From Fibrobacter sp. UWB10 (GTDB lineage: Bacteria > Fibrobacterota > Fibrobacteria > Fibrobacterales > Fibrobacteraceae), in NCBI RefSeq assembly GCF_900182935.1, contig NZ_FXUE01000002.1, positions 930,001-994,000 on the forward strand: 64,000 bases of DNA. Direction: 5' to 3'. The notes under the pieces are model-generated. The model worked only from the letters and a program-made list of their open reading frames with translations. It was not told the origin of the DNA and made no database searches. Below, in pieces: positions 33,102 through 41,172 of the stretch; the stretch's first letter is position 1; every line of letters begins with the position of its first letter. Both the position numbers and the translations under genes were made by a program.

Positions 33102-33989
33102 TTAAACCTTCCAAATAAATCCCTTACCGCGGATTTCATTTTCAATTGTTTCGCCGGCTTGAATTTCAGCACCGGCATAAATCACAGAATGCTTGATAGT
33201 CACACCAGCAGGCACTTGAACGCCGGCTTCAACGACAGCTTCGTTCACGTCGCGGCCAAGCTCCTTCAAGCGAGCCTCCACCGCCGACATCAAGCCTTCG
33301 GGCGAGCCCATATCAATCCAAGTCGCATGCAGTTGCGTCATGTCCACGAACGGAGCGCGACCCGCCGCAATCTCTTGCTTCCAGAATTCACGGATATCAA
33401 ATTCTCCATCGCGAATACGCGAAAGAGCGACATCGCTGTACCACGAAACGCCCGAGAACGTCGCAGGCAAACCTTCTTCGCTACCAAAGCGGCCAACCAC
33501 GCCGGCCAAGCGACCGTCCGCTCCCACGCGGAATGTGTTCACCTTCGGAAAATCAACCGCGAGCAAAGCCACCTGCGGACCGTCCGGCTGAGCAGCCAAC
33601 GCCAGCGCATTTTCGACAAAGGCCTTCAAGTCAAAATTGCAATAAGCATCGCCATTCATAATCAGAAGGCCTCCACGATAGCCTTCATTGTAAATGCGCT
33701 TGAGCGGGCCGGCAGTCCCGAGGATATCGGGCAACTCCACCCAAACTTTTTCGAAACCTAAAGTTCCACCCGCCGACACCACCTGTTCAGCCAGATAATG
33801 AGCATTTGCATGCAAACGAACACTTCCGATGGCGCGCGCCTTACGAGCCTGCAAGTCCAAAATCGAGGCGTCAACCACAGGAACAAGGGGCTTCGGCACG
33901 TCATTAGTGAGCGGGCGCAGGCGGGTTCCAAGGCCCGCCGCCAAAATTAAAACGTTCAAGGAATCGTTATTCACGGGGAATTTTTCCAT
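33102..33989 (-). CDS. Sugar nucleotidyltransferase (MurU/ManC-like)
   Basis: A 295-residue NTP_transferase. The activator loop is VLILAAGLGTRLRPLTNDVP with the conserved KPLVPV. Later blocks are LGTAGPLKRIY and LIMNGDAYCNF (metal-binding Asp), and WIDMGSPEGLM. The end has a short left-handed beta-helix-like stretch (VQVPAGVTIKHSVIYAGAEI). It would activate a sugar-1-phosphate to an NDP-sugar; the MurNAc recycling enzyme MurU is one possible relative, mannose-1-phosphate guanylyltransferase another. An open frame continues upstream but that part is antisense to the DUF748 gene, so ATG 33989 is the start. Confidence 0.85.
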   Translation of the reverse strand: MEKFPVNNDSLNVLILAAGLGTRLRPLTNDVPKPLVPVVDASILDLQARKARAIGSVRLHANAHYLAEQVVSAGGTLGFEKVWVELPDILGTAGPLKRIYNEGYRGGLLIMNGDAYCNFDLKAFVENALALAAQPDGPQVALLAVDFPKVNTFRVGADGRLAGVVGRFGSEEGLPATFSGVSWYSDVALSRIRDGEFDIREFWKQEIAAGRAPFVDMTQLHATWIDMGSPEGLMSAVEARLKELGRDVNEAVVEAGVQVPAGVTIKHSVIYAGAEIQAGETIENEIRGKGFIWKV

Positions 33990-34070
33990 TATATGTATAA
34001 AGATAGAAAAAGGCGTTCTAAAAAAATTTAACAAACATCTGCAAAGTAAGAATTCTATTTTTAGGGCACC

Positions 34071-36359
34071 ATGAAGAAACGTTACATTGCCCTTATCGTT
34101 CTCGCGGCATTGATTGTAATCGTCATTGTCGCCCTCAAAATCGGCCCCAGCATCGCCAAGAACTACGTGGTCGCCCACTCCGAAGAAATCATCGGTCGCA
34201 AAATGAAAATCGAAAACGTGGACTTCAGCCCGTTCACGTTCACCGTCACCGTCGACGACTTCGCGATTTACGAACCCGATGGAACCACCCCCTTTGTGGC
34301 CTTTGAAAAATTCCGCATTAACGTTAACCCCACGCGACTCATCGCCAAAGAAATCAGCGTGAGCGAAATCTACCTGAAGGGCCTGTACACGCGCGTCACC
34401 CAGAAGGGAGACCAGTTCAACTTTAGCGACATTCTCGACAAGTTTGCCGCCGACTCGACAGCCGACACCACGGCCGCAAAGGAAGAACCCAAGGTTGACT
34501 CCACCGCCGCCGACACCGCTCAGGCCCTGAACCTTGACCCGAACGAAATGATCGGCTTTAGCGTCGCGGTCGAAAACATCACGCTCGAAAAGGGCAACAT
34601 CATTTACGAAGACCAGAAAATCGGTTCTAAGATTCATATCCAGGACTTCTCGGTCGCCATTCCGGCTGTCTACTTTAGCAACAAGGATACCGACATCGGC
34701 GTGAACCTCAAATTCGCAAACGGCGGTGATTTGGGCATTAAAGTCCTGTTCAATATGCAGACCCAGGACTTCGGCGTGAACGTAACGCTCAACAAGCTGG
34801 CTCTCGCCATCGCCAAGCCCTACCTGAACGATTTTATCAAGTACAAGGACTTCGACGCATCCCTGAATGTCAACTTGAACGTGAACGGCAATGTGAACCA
34901 CGTTCTGTCTTCTAACGTGAGCGGCACCGTGTCTGTCGACCACCTGAAACTTACCGAAACCAGCGGCAAGGACATTAGCGTTGCGCACGTGGGCGTAGGC
35001 ATTGCCAAGGCCAACCTGAACGATATGGATTTCCGTGTGGATTCCGTGATTGTAAACGGAGTGTCTGCACATGTTGACCTGTTCAAGAACGGCACCACCA
35101 ACATCGACGTTTTGCTTGAACCGCTGAACAAAAACGCCAAAAAGGAAGTCGCCGCCGATTCTACCGCAGCAGCAGAACCTGTCGCAGAAAAAGAAGAAGC
35201 AGCACCAGCTCCGGCTGAAAAGTCAATGCCGCTTAAGTTCGTAATCAACAAGCTCTTGGTAGCAAACACGAGCGTTTCGGCCACCGACCACACGCCCAAG
35301 CAAGCGTTCAACTACAAGGTGAGCGGCATTACCGTAAACGGATCCAACATCAACTTCAACTCCCCCTGCGCCATCAACGTGTCGGCCGCATTCCCCGAAG
35401 GCGGCACGCTCTCGCTCAAGTACAAGGGCGCACTTTCCGACATCAGCACCATGGACGCCTACGTGAGCGTCAAGAACCTCGCACTCAAACACTTCTCGCC
35501 TTATAGCCATCACTACACCGGCTACCCCATCACCTCGGGCACCATGGCCTTCGCCAGCGAAAACAAGATGAGCGGTTGGAACATCGAAAGTAAGAACACC
35601 ATCGACATCTACAACATCAACGTGGGCGACAAGGATTCTAAAACCGACCCGGAATACATGGTTCCGATGAAGGTCGGCCTCTACATTCTCAAGGACAAGG
35701 ATGACAAAATCCAGTTCGACGTTCCTGTGAAAGGCAACGTACAAGACCCTGAATTCTCTTACCTGAAAATCGTGTGGCAGACCGTGATGAATCTGCTCAT
35801 CAAGGTGGCTCTCTCCCCGCTCAAAGTCGTGGGTAACGTAGCCGCCACAGGCGCAGGAGCCATCGGAATTGACCTCGGCAAGAACGACGAAATCTATATC
35901 GACCCGCTCGCAGGTTCCTTCACCAGCGAACAGTACGCCAAAGCCCAGAAAATGGTCGAAGCACTCGCCAACGACAAGAAACTCAAGATGAACTTTGTGC
36001 AAAACTTCAACCTGAAAAAGACGGTTGACGCCTACAAGACGCACAAGCTCAAGACCGACTTCTACAAGGCAACGCAGAACAAGACCGCGCTCAACGAACT
36101 CGACGAAAAGGCAATCCTCGCCATCGAAGACAAGGACAGCGCCTACGCCGCCTACGCAGAAGCCCACGCCAAGGATCTCGACCGCAAGGCCCTCGAAAAG
36201 GAAATCCTCGACCTGGCCGAAAAGCGCAATCAGGACTTGCTCAAGACGCTGCAACAGCAGCCAGGCGTAACGCCCAAGAACGTGACCGTCAAAACAGCCC
36301 CACGCGGCGCACTCACCCAGCGCAAGGCCATGTATAAGGTTCAGGTTGACGTGCAATAA
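34071..36359 (+). CDS. DUF748 (AsmA-like) envelope protein
   Basis: A 762-residue protein with an N-terminal membrane anchor (IALIVLAALIVIVIVALKIG). Typical DUF748 blocks follow: SEEIIGRKMKIENVDFSPFT, DFAIYEPDG, FEKFRINVNPTRLIAKEISV, and a long middle region of AsmA-like beta strands. Two Ala/Glu/Pro-rich linkers are at about residues 135-160 and 355-385. The C-terminal part includes GTMAFASENKMSGW and VPVKGNVQDPEFSYLKIVWQ, then a helical end. Relatives are implicated in lipid transport between membranes; role here is inferred. Ends in a strong terminator. Confidence 0.82.
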   Translation: MKKRYIALIVLAALIVIVIVALKIGPSIAKNYVVAHSEEIIGRKMKIENVDFSPFTFTVTVDDFAIYEPDGTTPFVAFEKFRINVNPTRLIAKEISVSEIYLKGLYTRVTQKGDQFNFSDILDKFAADSTADTTAAKEEPKVDSTAADTAQALNLDPNEMIGFSVAVENITLEKGNIIYEDQKIGSKIHIQDFSVAIPAVYFSNKDTDIGVNLKFANGGDLGIKVLFNMQTQDFGVNVTLNKLALAIAKPYLNDFIKYKDFDASLNVNLNVNGNVNHVLSSNVSGTVSVDHLKLTETSGKDISVAHVGVGIAKANLNDMDFRVDSVIVNGVSAHVDLFKNGTTNIDVLLEPLNKNAKKEVAADSTAAAEPVAEKEEAAPAPAEKSMPLKFVINKLLVANTSVSATDHTPKQAFNYKVSGITVNGSNINFNSPCAINVSAAFPEGGTLSLKYKGALSDISTMDAYVSVKNLALKHFSPYSHHYTGYPITSGTMAFASENKMSGWNIESKNTIDIYNINVGDKDSKTDPEYMVPMKVGLYILKDKDDKIQFDVPVKGNVQDPEFSYLKIVWQTVMNLLIKVALSPLKVVGNVAATGAGAIGIDLGKNDEIYIDPLAGSFTSEQYAKAQKMVEALANDKKLKMNFVQNFNLKKTVDAYKTHKLKTDFYKATQNKTALNELDEKAILAIEDKDSAYAAYAEAHAKDLDRKALEKEILDLAEKRNQDLLKTLQQQPGVTPKNVTVKTAPRGALTQRKAMYKVQVDVQ

Positions 36360-36409
36360 ACGATAGAGCCGAACGGTCTGTAAGGGGCAGGTCTTCCCCT
36401 CATTGCAAA

Positions 36410-36432
36410 AAGACGAGCAAACAGCTCGTCTT
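36410..36432 (+). terminator. Terminator after the DUF748 gene
   Basis: The stem AAGACGAGC / GCTCGTCTT with a 5-base loop is followed by a T-run. Confidence 0.87.
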
Positions 36433-36440
36433 TTTTTCAT

Positions 36441-36477
36441 TACCCCTTCGCCTAAGGGCTCTGCCCCTAAAACCCCG
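36441..36477. repeat. Family B repeat
   Basis: CCCCTTCGCCTAAGGGCTCT then GCCCCTAAAACCCC, close to the copies at 741 (inverted) and 46891. It ends at the thiG stop codon. Confidence 0.6.
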
Positions 36478-36478
36478 G

Positions 36479-37246
36479 TTAGTCTCTCAAGAATCCTGTG
36501 AGCGGGTCGGAAGCGGAAGCGCCGCGGGTCAACACACGGCCAAGGCCAGCGAGGTACGCCTTGCGACCCGCTTCAATTGCGAGCTTGAAACTCTGAGCCA
36601 TCATGGGCAAATCGCCAGCGGTTGCAAGAGCGGTATTCGCCATAATGGCGGCTGCGCCCATTTCCATGGCAGCGCAAGCTTCAGAGGGTTTACCGATGCC
36701 CGCATCCACAATAATCGGGAGGTCGATTTCATCGATGAGAATCTGAATGAATTCGCGGGTAGAAAGGCCCTTGTTAGAACCAATCGGAGCAGCCAGCGGC
36801 ATCACGGCTGCGGCACCCGCGTTAGCGAGGTCGCGCGCCACGTTCAAATCCGGATACATATACGGCATTACTACGAAACCTTCTTTCGCCAAGGTTTCGG
36901 TCGCCTTGATGGTTTCGTAGTTGTCGGGCAAAAGGTACTTCGTGTCGCGCATGATTTCGATCTTGACGAAATCACCGCAGCCGAGTTCGCGAGAAAGACG
37001 CGCGACGCGCACCGCTTCAGCGGCGTTGCGTGCGCCGGACGTATTCGGCAACAGCGTCACACCCTTCGGAATGTAATCCAGAATATTTTCATGGTCCTTG
37101 GTGTTCGCACGGCGCACCGCGAGGGTCACAATCTGTGCCCCGGCATCGCGCACAGCAGCCTCAATCAGCTTGAGGGAGTATTTGCCGGAACCTAAAATAA
37201 AGCGGGAATTGAATTCGTGACCACCAATTACAAGTTTGTCGTCCAT
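36479..37246 (-). CDS. thiG: Thiazole synthase
   Basis: A 255-residue ThiG that builds the thiazole phosphate of thiamine from deoxyxylulose phosphate, a glycine imine and ThiS thiocarboxylate. Blocks: [52 protein letters not shown] with the catalytic Lys, [13 protein letters not shown], and [21 protein letters not shown] 37246 has an AAGAAGG ribosome-binding site, and a TATATTTA box lies at 37269-37276, so it may also be transcribed on its own. thiH or thiO is not in the window. Confidence 0.95.
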   Translation of the reverse strand: MDDKLVIGGHEFNSRFILGSGKYSLKLIEAAVRDAGAQIVTLAVRRANTKDHENILDYIPKGVTLLPNTSGARNAAEAVRVARLSRELGCGDFVKIEIMRDTKYLLPDNYETIKATETLAKEGFVVMPYMYPDLNVARDLANAGAAAVMPLAAPIGSNKGLSTREFIQILIDEIDLPIIVDAGIGKPSEACAAMEMGAAAIMANTALATAGDLPMMAQSFKLAIEAGRKAYLAGLGRVLTRGASASDPLTGFLRD

Positions 37247-37279
37247 AAAGCCTTCTTTTTTGCAGGGCTAAATATAGCA

Positions 37280-37921
37280 TTATTCCAGCCCGAGAATCAG
37301 GCGGATAGCAGTCAAGGCCTGGTGGGCGGCACAAAGCATCACGCGGGGCGCGACGAGCCCGATTCCATCGGCCACATCGCTTTTGCCATCACCGCAAACA
37401 TAAAAGCGCTTGGTCACCTTGCGAGTCGTAATCGAATTTCCGCTGTCGAAACCCGCCATGCCAGAAGCCGCGACCAGGAACTTTTCGGGCATATTTTCAA
37501 GCACCGTATTCACAAGCATCGCCTTCGCCTCGGCATTATCAAAGGCCTCGCAAATCACGTCGGCCTTGGCCAACAACGCCTCCGCATTCTCGGCGCTCAC
37601 TTTCTCAAAATGAATTTCAAACTCCGTATACGGCGCAATCTCTTTCAAGTTCGCAAGCAGCGCCTCGGGCTTCGGCATGCCAACCTGGCAAGCCTTATAC
37701 TGCTGGCGATGCAAATTCGTGACATCGACACGATCAAAATCAATCAGAATCAGTTTGCCGACACCGGCACGCGCCAAAGAAATCGCAATATTCGAACCGA
37801 GCCCACCCAAACCGCAAACAGCAACTGTTGCCGCCTGCAATTTGCGCACAGCTTCTGCACCCTGCCGCTTTTCAAGCGCAGCATGCATCTCATTCTGCGA
37901 AGGCACGCGAGAATCCATCAC
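37280..37921 (-). CDS. thiF: ThiF-like sulfur-carrier adenylyltransferase
   Basis: A 213-residue E1-like enzyme that adenylates the C-terminal glycine of ThiS. The nucleotide loop reads VAVCGLGGLGSNIAISLARA and the downstream stretch LILIDFDRVDVTNLHRQQY is diagnostic. AASGMAGFDSGNSITTRKV matches the ThiF subgroup found with thiS and thiG. The start overlaps the thiS stop by 4 bases, supporting coupled translation. Confidence 0.92.
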   Translation of the reverse strand: MMDSRVPSQNEMHAALEKRQGAEAVRKLQAATVAVCGLGGLGSNIAISLARAGVGKLILIDFDRVDVTNLHRQQYKACQVGMPKPEALLANLKEIAPYTEFEIHFEKVSAENAEALLAKADVICEAFDNAEAKAMLVNTVLENMPEKFLVAASGMAGFDSGNSITTRKVTKRFYVCGDGKSDVADGIGLVAPRVMLCAAHQALTAIRLILGLE

Positions 37922-38112
37922 CCGCCGCCTACAAAATTCACGACCTCGACTACGTCGCCGTCGGCCAACACCGTCTCAGCGTACTTCGCCTTGGGCACAA
38001 TTTCTTCGTTCCGTTCTACAGCGATGCGCACGGTATTATACCCTGCTTCAGCAAGGTATTCAGCAACGGTCTTGCCCGCCGCATCGACACTCTGTCCATT
38101 AATGGTAAGCAT
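37918..38112 (-). CDS. thiS: Sulfur carrier protein ThiS
   Basis: A 64-residue ubiquitin-like protein ending VVNFVGGG; the terminal Gly-Gly becomes the thiocarboxylate sulfur donor in thiazole synthesis. MLTINGQSVDAAGKTVAEYL is a typical start. The start codon lies 4 bases after a TATATTTG box with no ribosome-binding site. No TPP riboswitch core (CTGAGA...ACCTGA) is seen upstream, which is unusual for thi genes. Confidence 0.93.
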   Translation of the reverse strand: MLTINGQSVDAAGKTVAEYLAEAGYNTVRIAVERNEEIVPKAKYAETVLADGDVVEVVNFVGGG

Positions 38113-38116
38113 AGTG

Positions 38117-38124
38117 CAAATATA
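38117..38124 (-). promoter_or_regulatory. TATATTTG box of thiSFG
   Basis: TATATTTG-cact-ATG. A TTTG lies 18 bases upstream of the box, matching the Bacteroidota -33/-7 layout. Confidence 0.6.
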
Positions 38125-38183
38125 GGAAATTTATAAAAATCACAAACGTATTCTTTTGTAATACATTTAAAGTACAAAACATC

Positions 38184-38210
38184 CCTTTTTCTTATATTTT
38201 AAGAAAAAGG
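38184..38210. promoter_or_regulatory. Hairpin covering the ribosome-binding site of the S1/P1-like gene
   Basis: Perfect arms CCTTTTTCTTA / TAAGAAAAAGG with a 5-base loop; the right arm overlaps the AAGGAG site. It could mask the ribosome-binding site or simply carry a promoter box (TATATTTT). Confidence 0.45.
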
Positions 38211-38221
38211 AGCCTTTTAGC

Positions 38222-39190
38222 ATGAAAAAATATTCGCACGCCTGGATTGCCTTTATGGCTATCAAGCGTTTGGAAGTTATCGCCACCACAACCGATGAAA
38301 AAGTCACTAACGGAGTCAGTGAAAAAGTACGCACCGAGGCCAAGGCCTTAGTCAAATGGTTCAAGGATTACCGCGACTTCGTGATTAAGGGAGCCTGGTA
38401 CCCCGACGATGTTTTCAAGGACATGGCCACCAGCCACATCGTCAAATACCGCCCCGACGAAGACGGCACCTACAACACCTTCGGCAGTCTACCCTCGACC
38501 CATAGCATTTTCACCAAGATGTCCAAGGAATCGCCGCTCAAGAGCAAGCCCTACAATATCGAAGGCGGCAACTGCGCAGACCGCTGCGAAGCAGTTTCGC
38601 ACAGCATCATCGACAACTTCAAAATGCTTAACCGCGAAGAAAAGGGCTGCCCCATCGCAACATCGGGCAACCACATCGCCATGCGATTCTTCATTTTGAG
38701 CCACTACATTGCCGACTGCCACATGCCCCTGCACTGCGACTGTCGCCCCTATTCCGACGGCAAGGGCATTCACGGTGGCATCGAAAAGAAATGGGAAGAC
38801 GCCATTAGCAAGGCCTACAAAATTGACAAGGACAACAACCGATTCTTCTACGATCCGGATGGTTATCCGCTACCGCTGACAGCCTCCCCATTCACCACAA
38901 ACGTGGAAAAGGAAATTGCCACCCGCAAGTACATGCACGGCTGGGGTGGCAAGAACAACAATGTGTGGGACTACATGAGCGTCGTTTCGCAATATTCCTA
39001 CCTGTTCTCGTATTTCCTGATTCCCGAAGATTTCGAAAACACAAAATCCATGAAGGAATTCGAGACGGAAACAGAATGGGGCAAATATTTCGAGATGTAC
39101 AGCACCATGATCTTCAGCGACGCAATCGATTCCGTCGCCCGAATCTGGCTGCACATCTGGATGAAATATAAGGACTGGGCTAAAGCCTAG
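38222..39190 (+). CDS. S1/P1 nuclease or phospholipase C-like zinc enzyme
   Basis: A 322-residue protein. Zn-ligand-like motifs of the S1/P1 nuclease and zinc phospholipase C superfamily are visible: an N-terminal SHAWIAFMAIKRL, DMATSH near residue 65, HYIADCHMPLHCD (HxxxDxxxxxH) near residue 160, and GIHGGIEKKWE. No signal peptide is found, unlike most family members, so it would act in the cytoplasm. Substrate (nucleic acid or phospholipid) is open. It is divergent from thiS; the stop overlaps the convergent GH43 gene by 4 bases. Confidence 0.7.
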   Translation: MKKYSHAWIAFMAIKRLEVIATTTDEKVTNGVSEKVRTEAKALVKWFKDYRDFVIKGAWYPDDVFKDMATSHIVKYRPDEDGTYNTFGSLPSTHSIFTKMSKESPLKSKPYNIEGGNCADRCEAVSHSIIDNFKMLNREEKGCPIATSGNHIAMRFFILSHYIADCHMPLHCDCRPYSDGKGIHGGIEKKWEDAISKAYKIDKDNNRFFYDPDGYPLPLTASPFTTNVEKEIATRKYMHGWGGKNNNVWDYMSVVSQYSYLFSYFLIPEDFENTKSMKEFETETEWGKYFEMYSTMIFSDAIDSVARIWLHIWMKYKDWAKA

Positions 39191-41091
39191 AACATCACCC
39201 TATACGGGATTTGCTTATCATACCGCCGGCCTTTTAGGTCGCGGTATTTTTTATTCTGGCCGCGCATGTCGCCCGCACGAAGGGCTCGATTATCGCGCCC
39301 ATCGATCCGGCGGATTGCAGTCGTCGTATCTTTCACGCCTTCGTCAAACTTGATGTTTCCGAGGAGAATTTCACCGCCGAGGCCTTCCGCCGTCAGGTAG
39401 AAGTCCTGCACGCCCTTGATTTCCGGAAGGTTGGTGCAGCGCACGTCAATCCACTTGCTCGCATCACCCGCCGAGGGCAACTCGCACTTGGAAATCACGT
39501 CGCCCTTCTTACTTTCCTTACGGATGTTCAGCGTTCCGCCCGCGCCGTTCTTCACCTGCACAAGCACGCCCGGCCCCGCGATGGAATCCGTAATCACGTT
39601 CTCGAAAATTGCATAGCCGCCATCCTTAATGGCGAACTCATCTTTTTCGGTGAGTCGCACGCGGATACCGTTATCGAAGCCGTTCGCCGGAATCGTATCG
39701 CGAATAATGCGCAAGAAGTCGAGACGGTCGAGTTCCGCATAATGCTTGCCCTTCGTAATCTCGATGAAGTTCGAACCGCGCTTGAATTTCGTGGGAATGT
39801 ACACCACCGACTTTTCGGGGAAAGCGCTCCATGCGCCTGTCAACGGCAGCGCCACTTCCTGATTTTTGCCGTTGACGCTCACAAAATGCGAGCTACCGTT
39901 TGCACCGTCTTCGGTCCAGTTGTTGTCATAGCGGTAGCGAATCAGGTAGTCGCCTGCCTGGGGGATAATCATCGGCAAGCGAATCTTGCTGTCTTCGTAG
40001 TTGATGTAAGCGCAGAATTCTCCGTTCGAGGCCGTCGAGCTGCTCGAAATATCCACATGAGTCAAAGCGCCTTGTTCCGCCTCGGCACTCAGATAACGCC
40101 CGAGGAACGGTTGTCCCAGTTCCGGCCAGCCATCGTCTGTATAGACGATATCGCGGACTTGGATGTAGGAGTTTCCGCCATCATTCTTGTCGTAGTAATG
40201 ATTCACAAAACGCTGGCGATTCACGTCCTGGAACGCCTCGCCGCCCGCAGGCCCGTAGTAGCGCCCGTAACGGCTCAACAGAATCGTGCCACCGCCATTC
40301 AAGAGCGCCTTGCCGCTGCGGTCCACATACCCGCCGTCAATGCGACTGGAGCGTCCCACCGTCGTCTTGTAAGAATTGTTTTCGAGGTCAGCGCCCTTCT
40401 TGCAGCAGTTATCCCACGCCGTAAACAGGTAATAGTAACCGTCGTGTTCGATAAGGCTTGCGCCCTCGATGCCCGAACCGCCGCGGTTCGCGATGTTGAT
40501 CATCTTCGCGCCGTCTTTCACCTTGCCTGTTTCTTCGTTCAGTTCCAGAATGTGGATGCCCGTGCCCCACGAACCGAACGCCATCCAGACCTTACCATCG
40601 TTGTCCTTCAGCACTGCCGCGTCAATCGCGTTGTACGAATCGCTCTTGACCGTGTGAATCACCTCGCCCATGTCCGTCCAACCGTAGCCAGGCTTTGTCG
40701 GGTCGATTTCCTTGCTCGCCATAAAGCCCATGCCCGACGAGCGGATGCCCATCTCGGAACCGCAATAGTACATGCGGTATTCCCCGCCGATGTAATGAAT
40801 GTCCGGCGCCCAGATGTCAATCATGTTCGGCGCATACTTGTAAAGCCACTGAGAAAACTTCGGCATGGCAGGTTCGCCGTTCTTCCAGTTCAGCGCGTCT
40901 TCGGAGAACTGCATGAGCATGTGGTTGTCCGTCGTGGCAAGCGCATAGCCGTCCTCGTAACGGATAATGTCCGGGTCATGCCCCGCCCAGCGAGTCTCCT
41001 TCGCGTACCAATCGGCCGCAAAGGCCGAATAAGCCAAAGTAAGCATTGCCGCAGTCGTTACGACAGAAGCCTTGCCAATCCCGAATTTCAT
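39187..41091 (-). CDS. GH43 glycosidase with CBM-like modules and basic terminal domain
   Basis: A 634-residue secreted enzyme. After the signal peptide (TTAAMLTLAYSAFA) comes a GH43 beta-propeller with the three acidic residues in GHDPDIIRYEDGYAL, SYNAIDAAVLKD and GIEGASLIEHDGYY. The fold group contains endo-arabinanases, arabinofuranosidases and xylosidases; arabinan is the likely target. Two beta-sandwich modules follow, one CBM6-like (SKIRLPMIIPQAGDYLIRYR...). The C-terminus (YRDLKGRRYDKQIPYRVMF) is the basic terminal module known from F. succinogenes xylanases. ATG 41091 has GAGGG upstream. It is a close paralogue of the gene at 42781. Confidence 0.87.
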   Translation of the reverse strand: MKFGIGKASVVTTAAMLTLAYSAFAADWYAKETRWAGHDPDIIRYEDGYALATTDNHMLMQFSEDALNWKNGEPAMPKFSQWLYKYAPNMIDIWAPDIHYIGGEYRMYYCGSEMGIRSSGMGFMASKEIDPTKPGYGWTDMGEVIHTVKSDSYNAIDAAVLKDNDGKVWMAFGSWGTGIHILELNEETGKVKDGAKMINIANRGGSGIEGASLIEHDGYYYLFTAWDNCCKKGADLENNSYKTTVGRSSRIDGGYVDRSGKALLNGGGTILLSRYGRYYGPAGGEAFQDVNRQRFVNHYYDKNDGGNSYIQVRDIVYTDDGWPELGQPFLGRYLSAEAEQGALTHVDISSSSTASNGEFCAYINYEDSKIRLPMIIPQAGDYLIRYRYDNNWTEDGANGSSHFVSVNGKNQEVALPLTGAWSAFPEKSVVYIPTKFKRGSNFIEITKGKHYAELDRLDFLRIIRDTIPANGFDNGIRVRLTEKDEFAIKDGGYAIFENVITDSIAGPGVLVQVKNGAGGTLNIRKESKKGDVISKCELPSAGDASKWIDVRCTNLPEIKGVQDFYLTAEGLGGEILLGNIKFDEGVKDTTTAIRRIDGRDNRALRAGDMRGQNKKYRDLKGRRYDKQIPYRVMF

Positions 41092-41172
41092 TTTCCCTCG
41101 CTTTACCCATACACCACAAACCAAAAATACACTAAAAAGTTTCACCTTGCAAGCAAACATTTTCTAGCAGAA

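Noticed and set aside
34071-35072. Long minus-strand extension of the nucleotidyltransferase frame
   Set aside because: It is antisense to the well-supported DUF748 gene and has the Val/Gly/His-rich look of a shadow frame; the nucleotidyltransferase motif begins right after ATG 33989.
38113-38221. TPP riboswitch upstream of thiS
   Set aside because: Looked for the conserved core and did not find it; the space is also too short.
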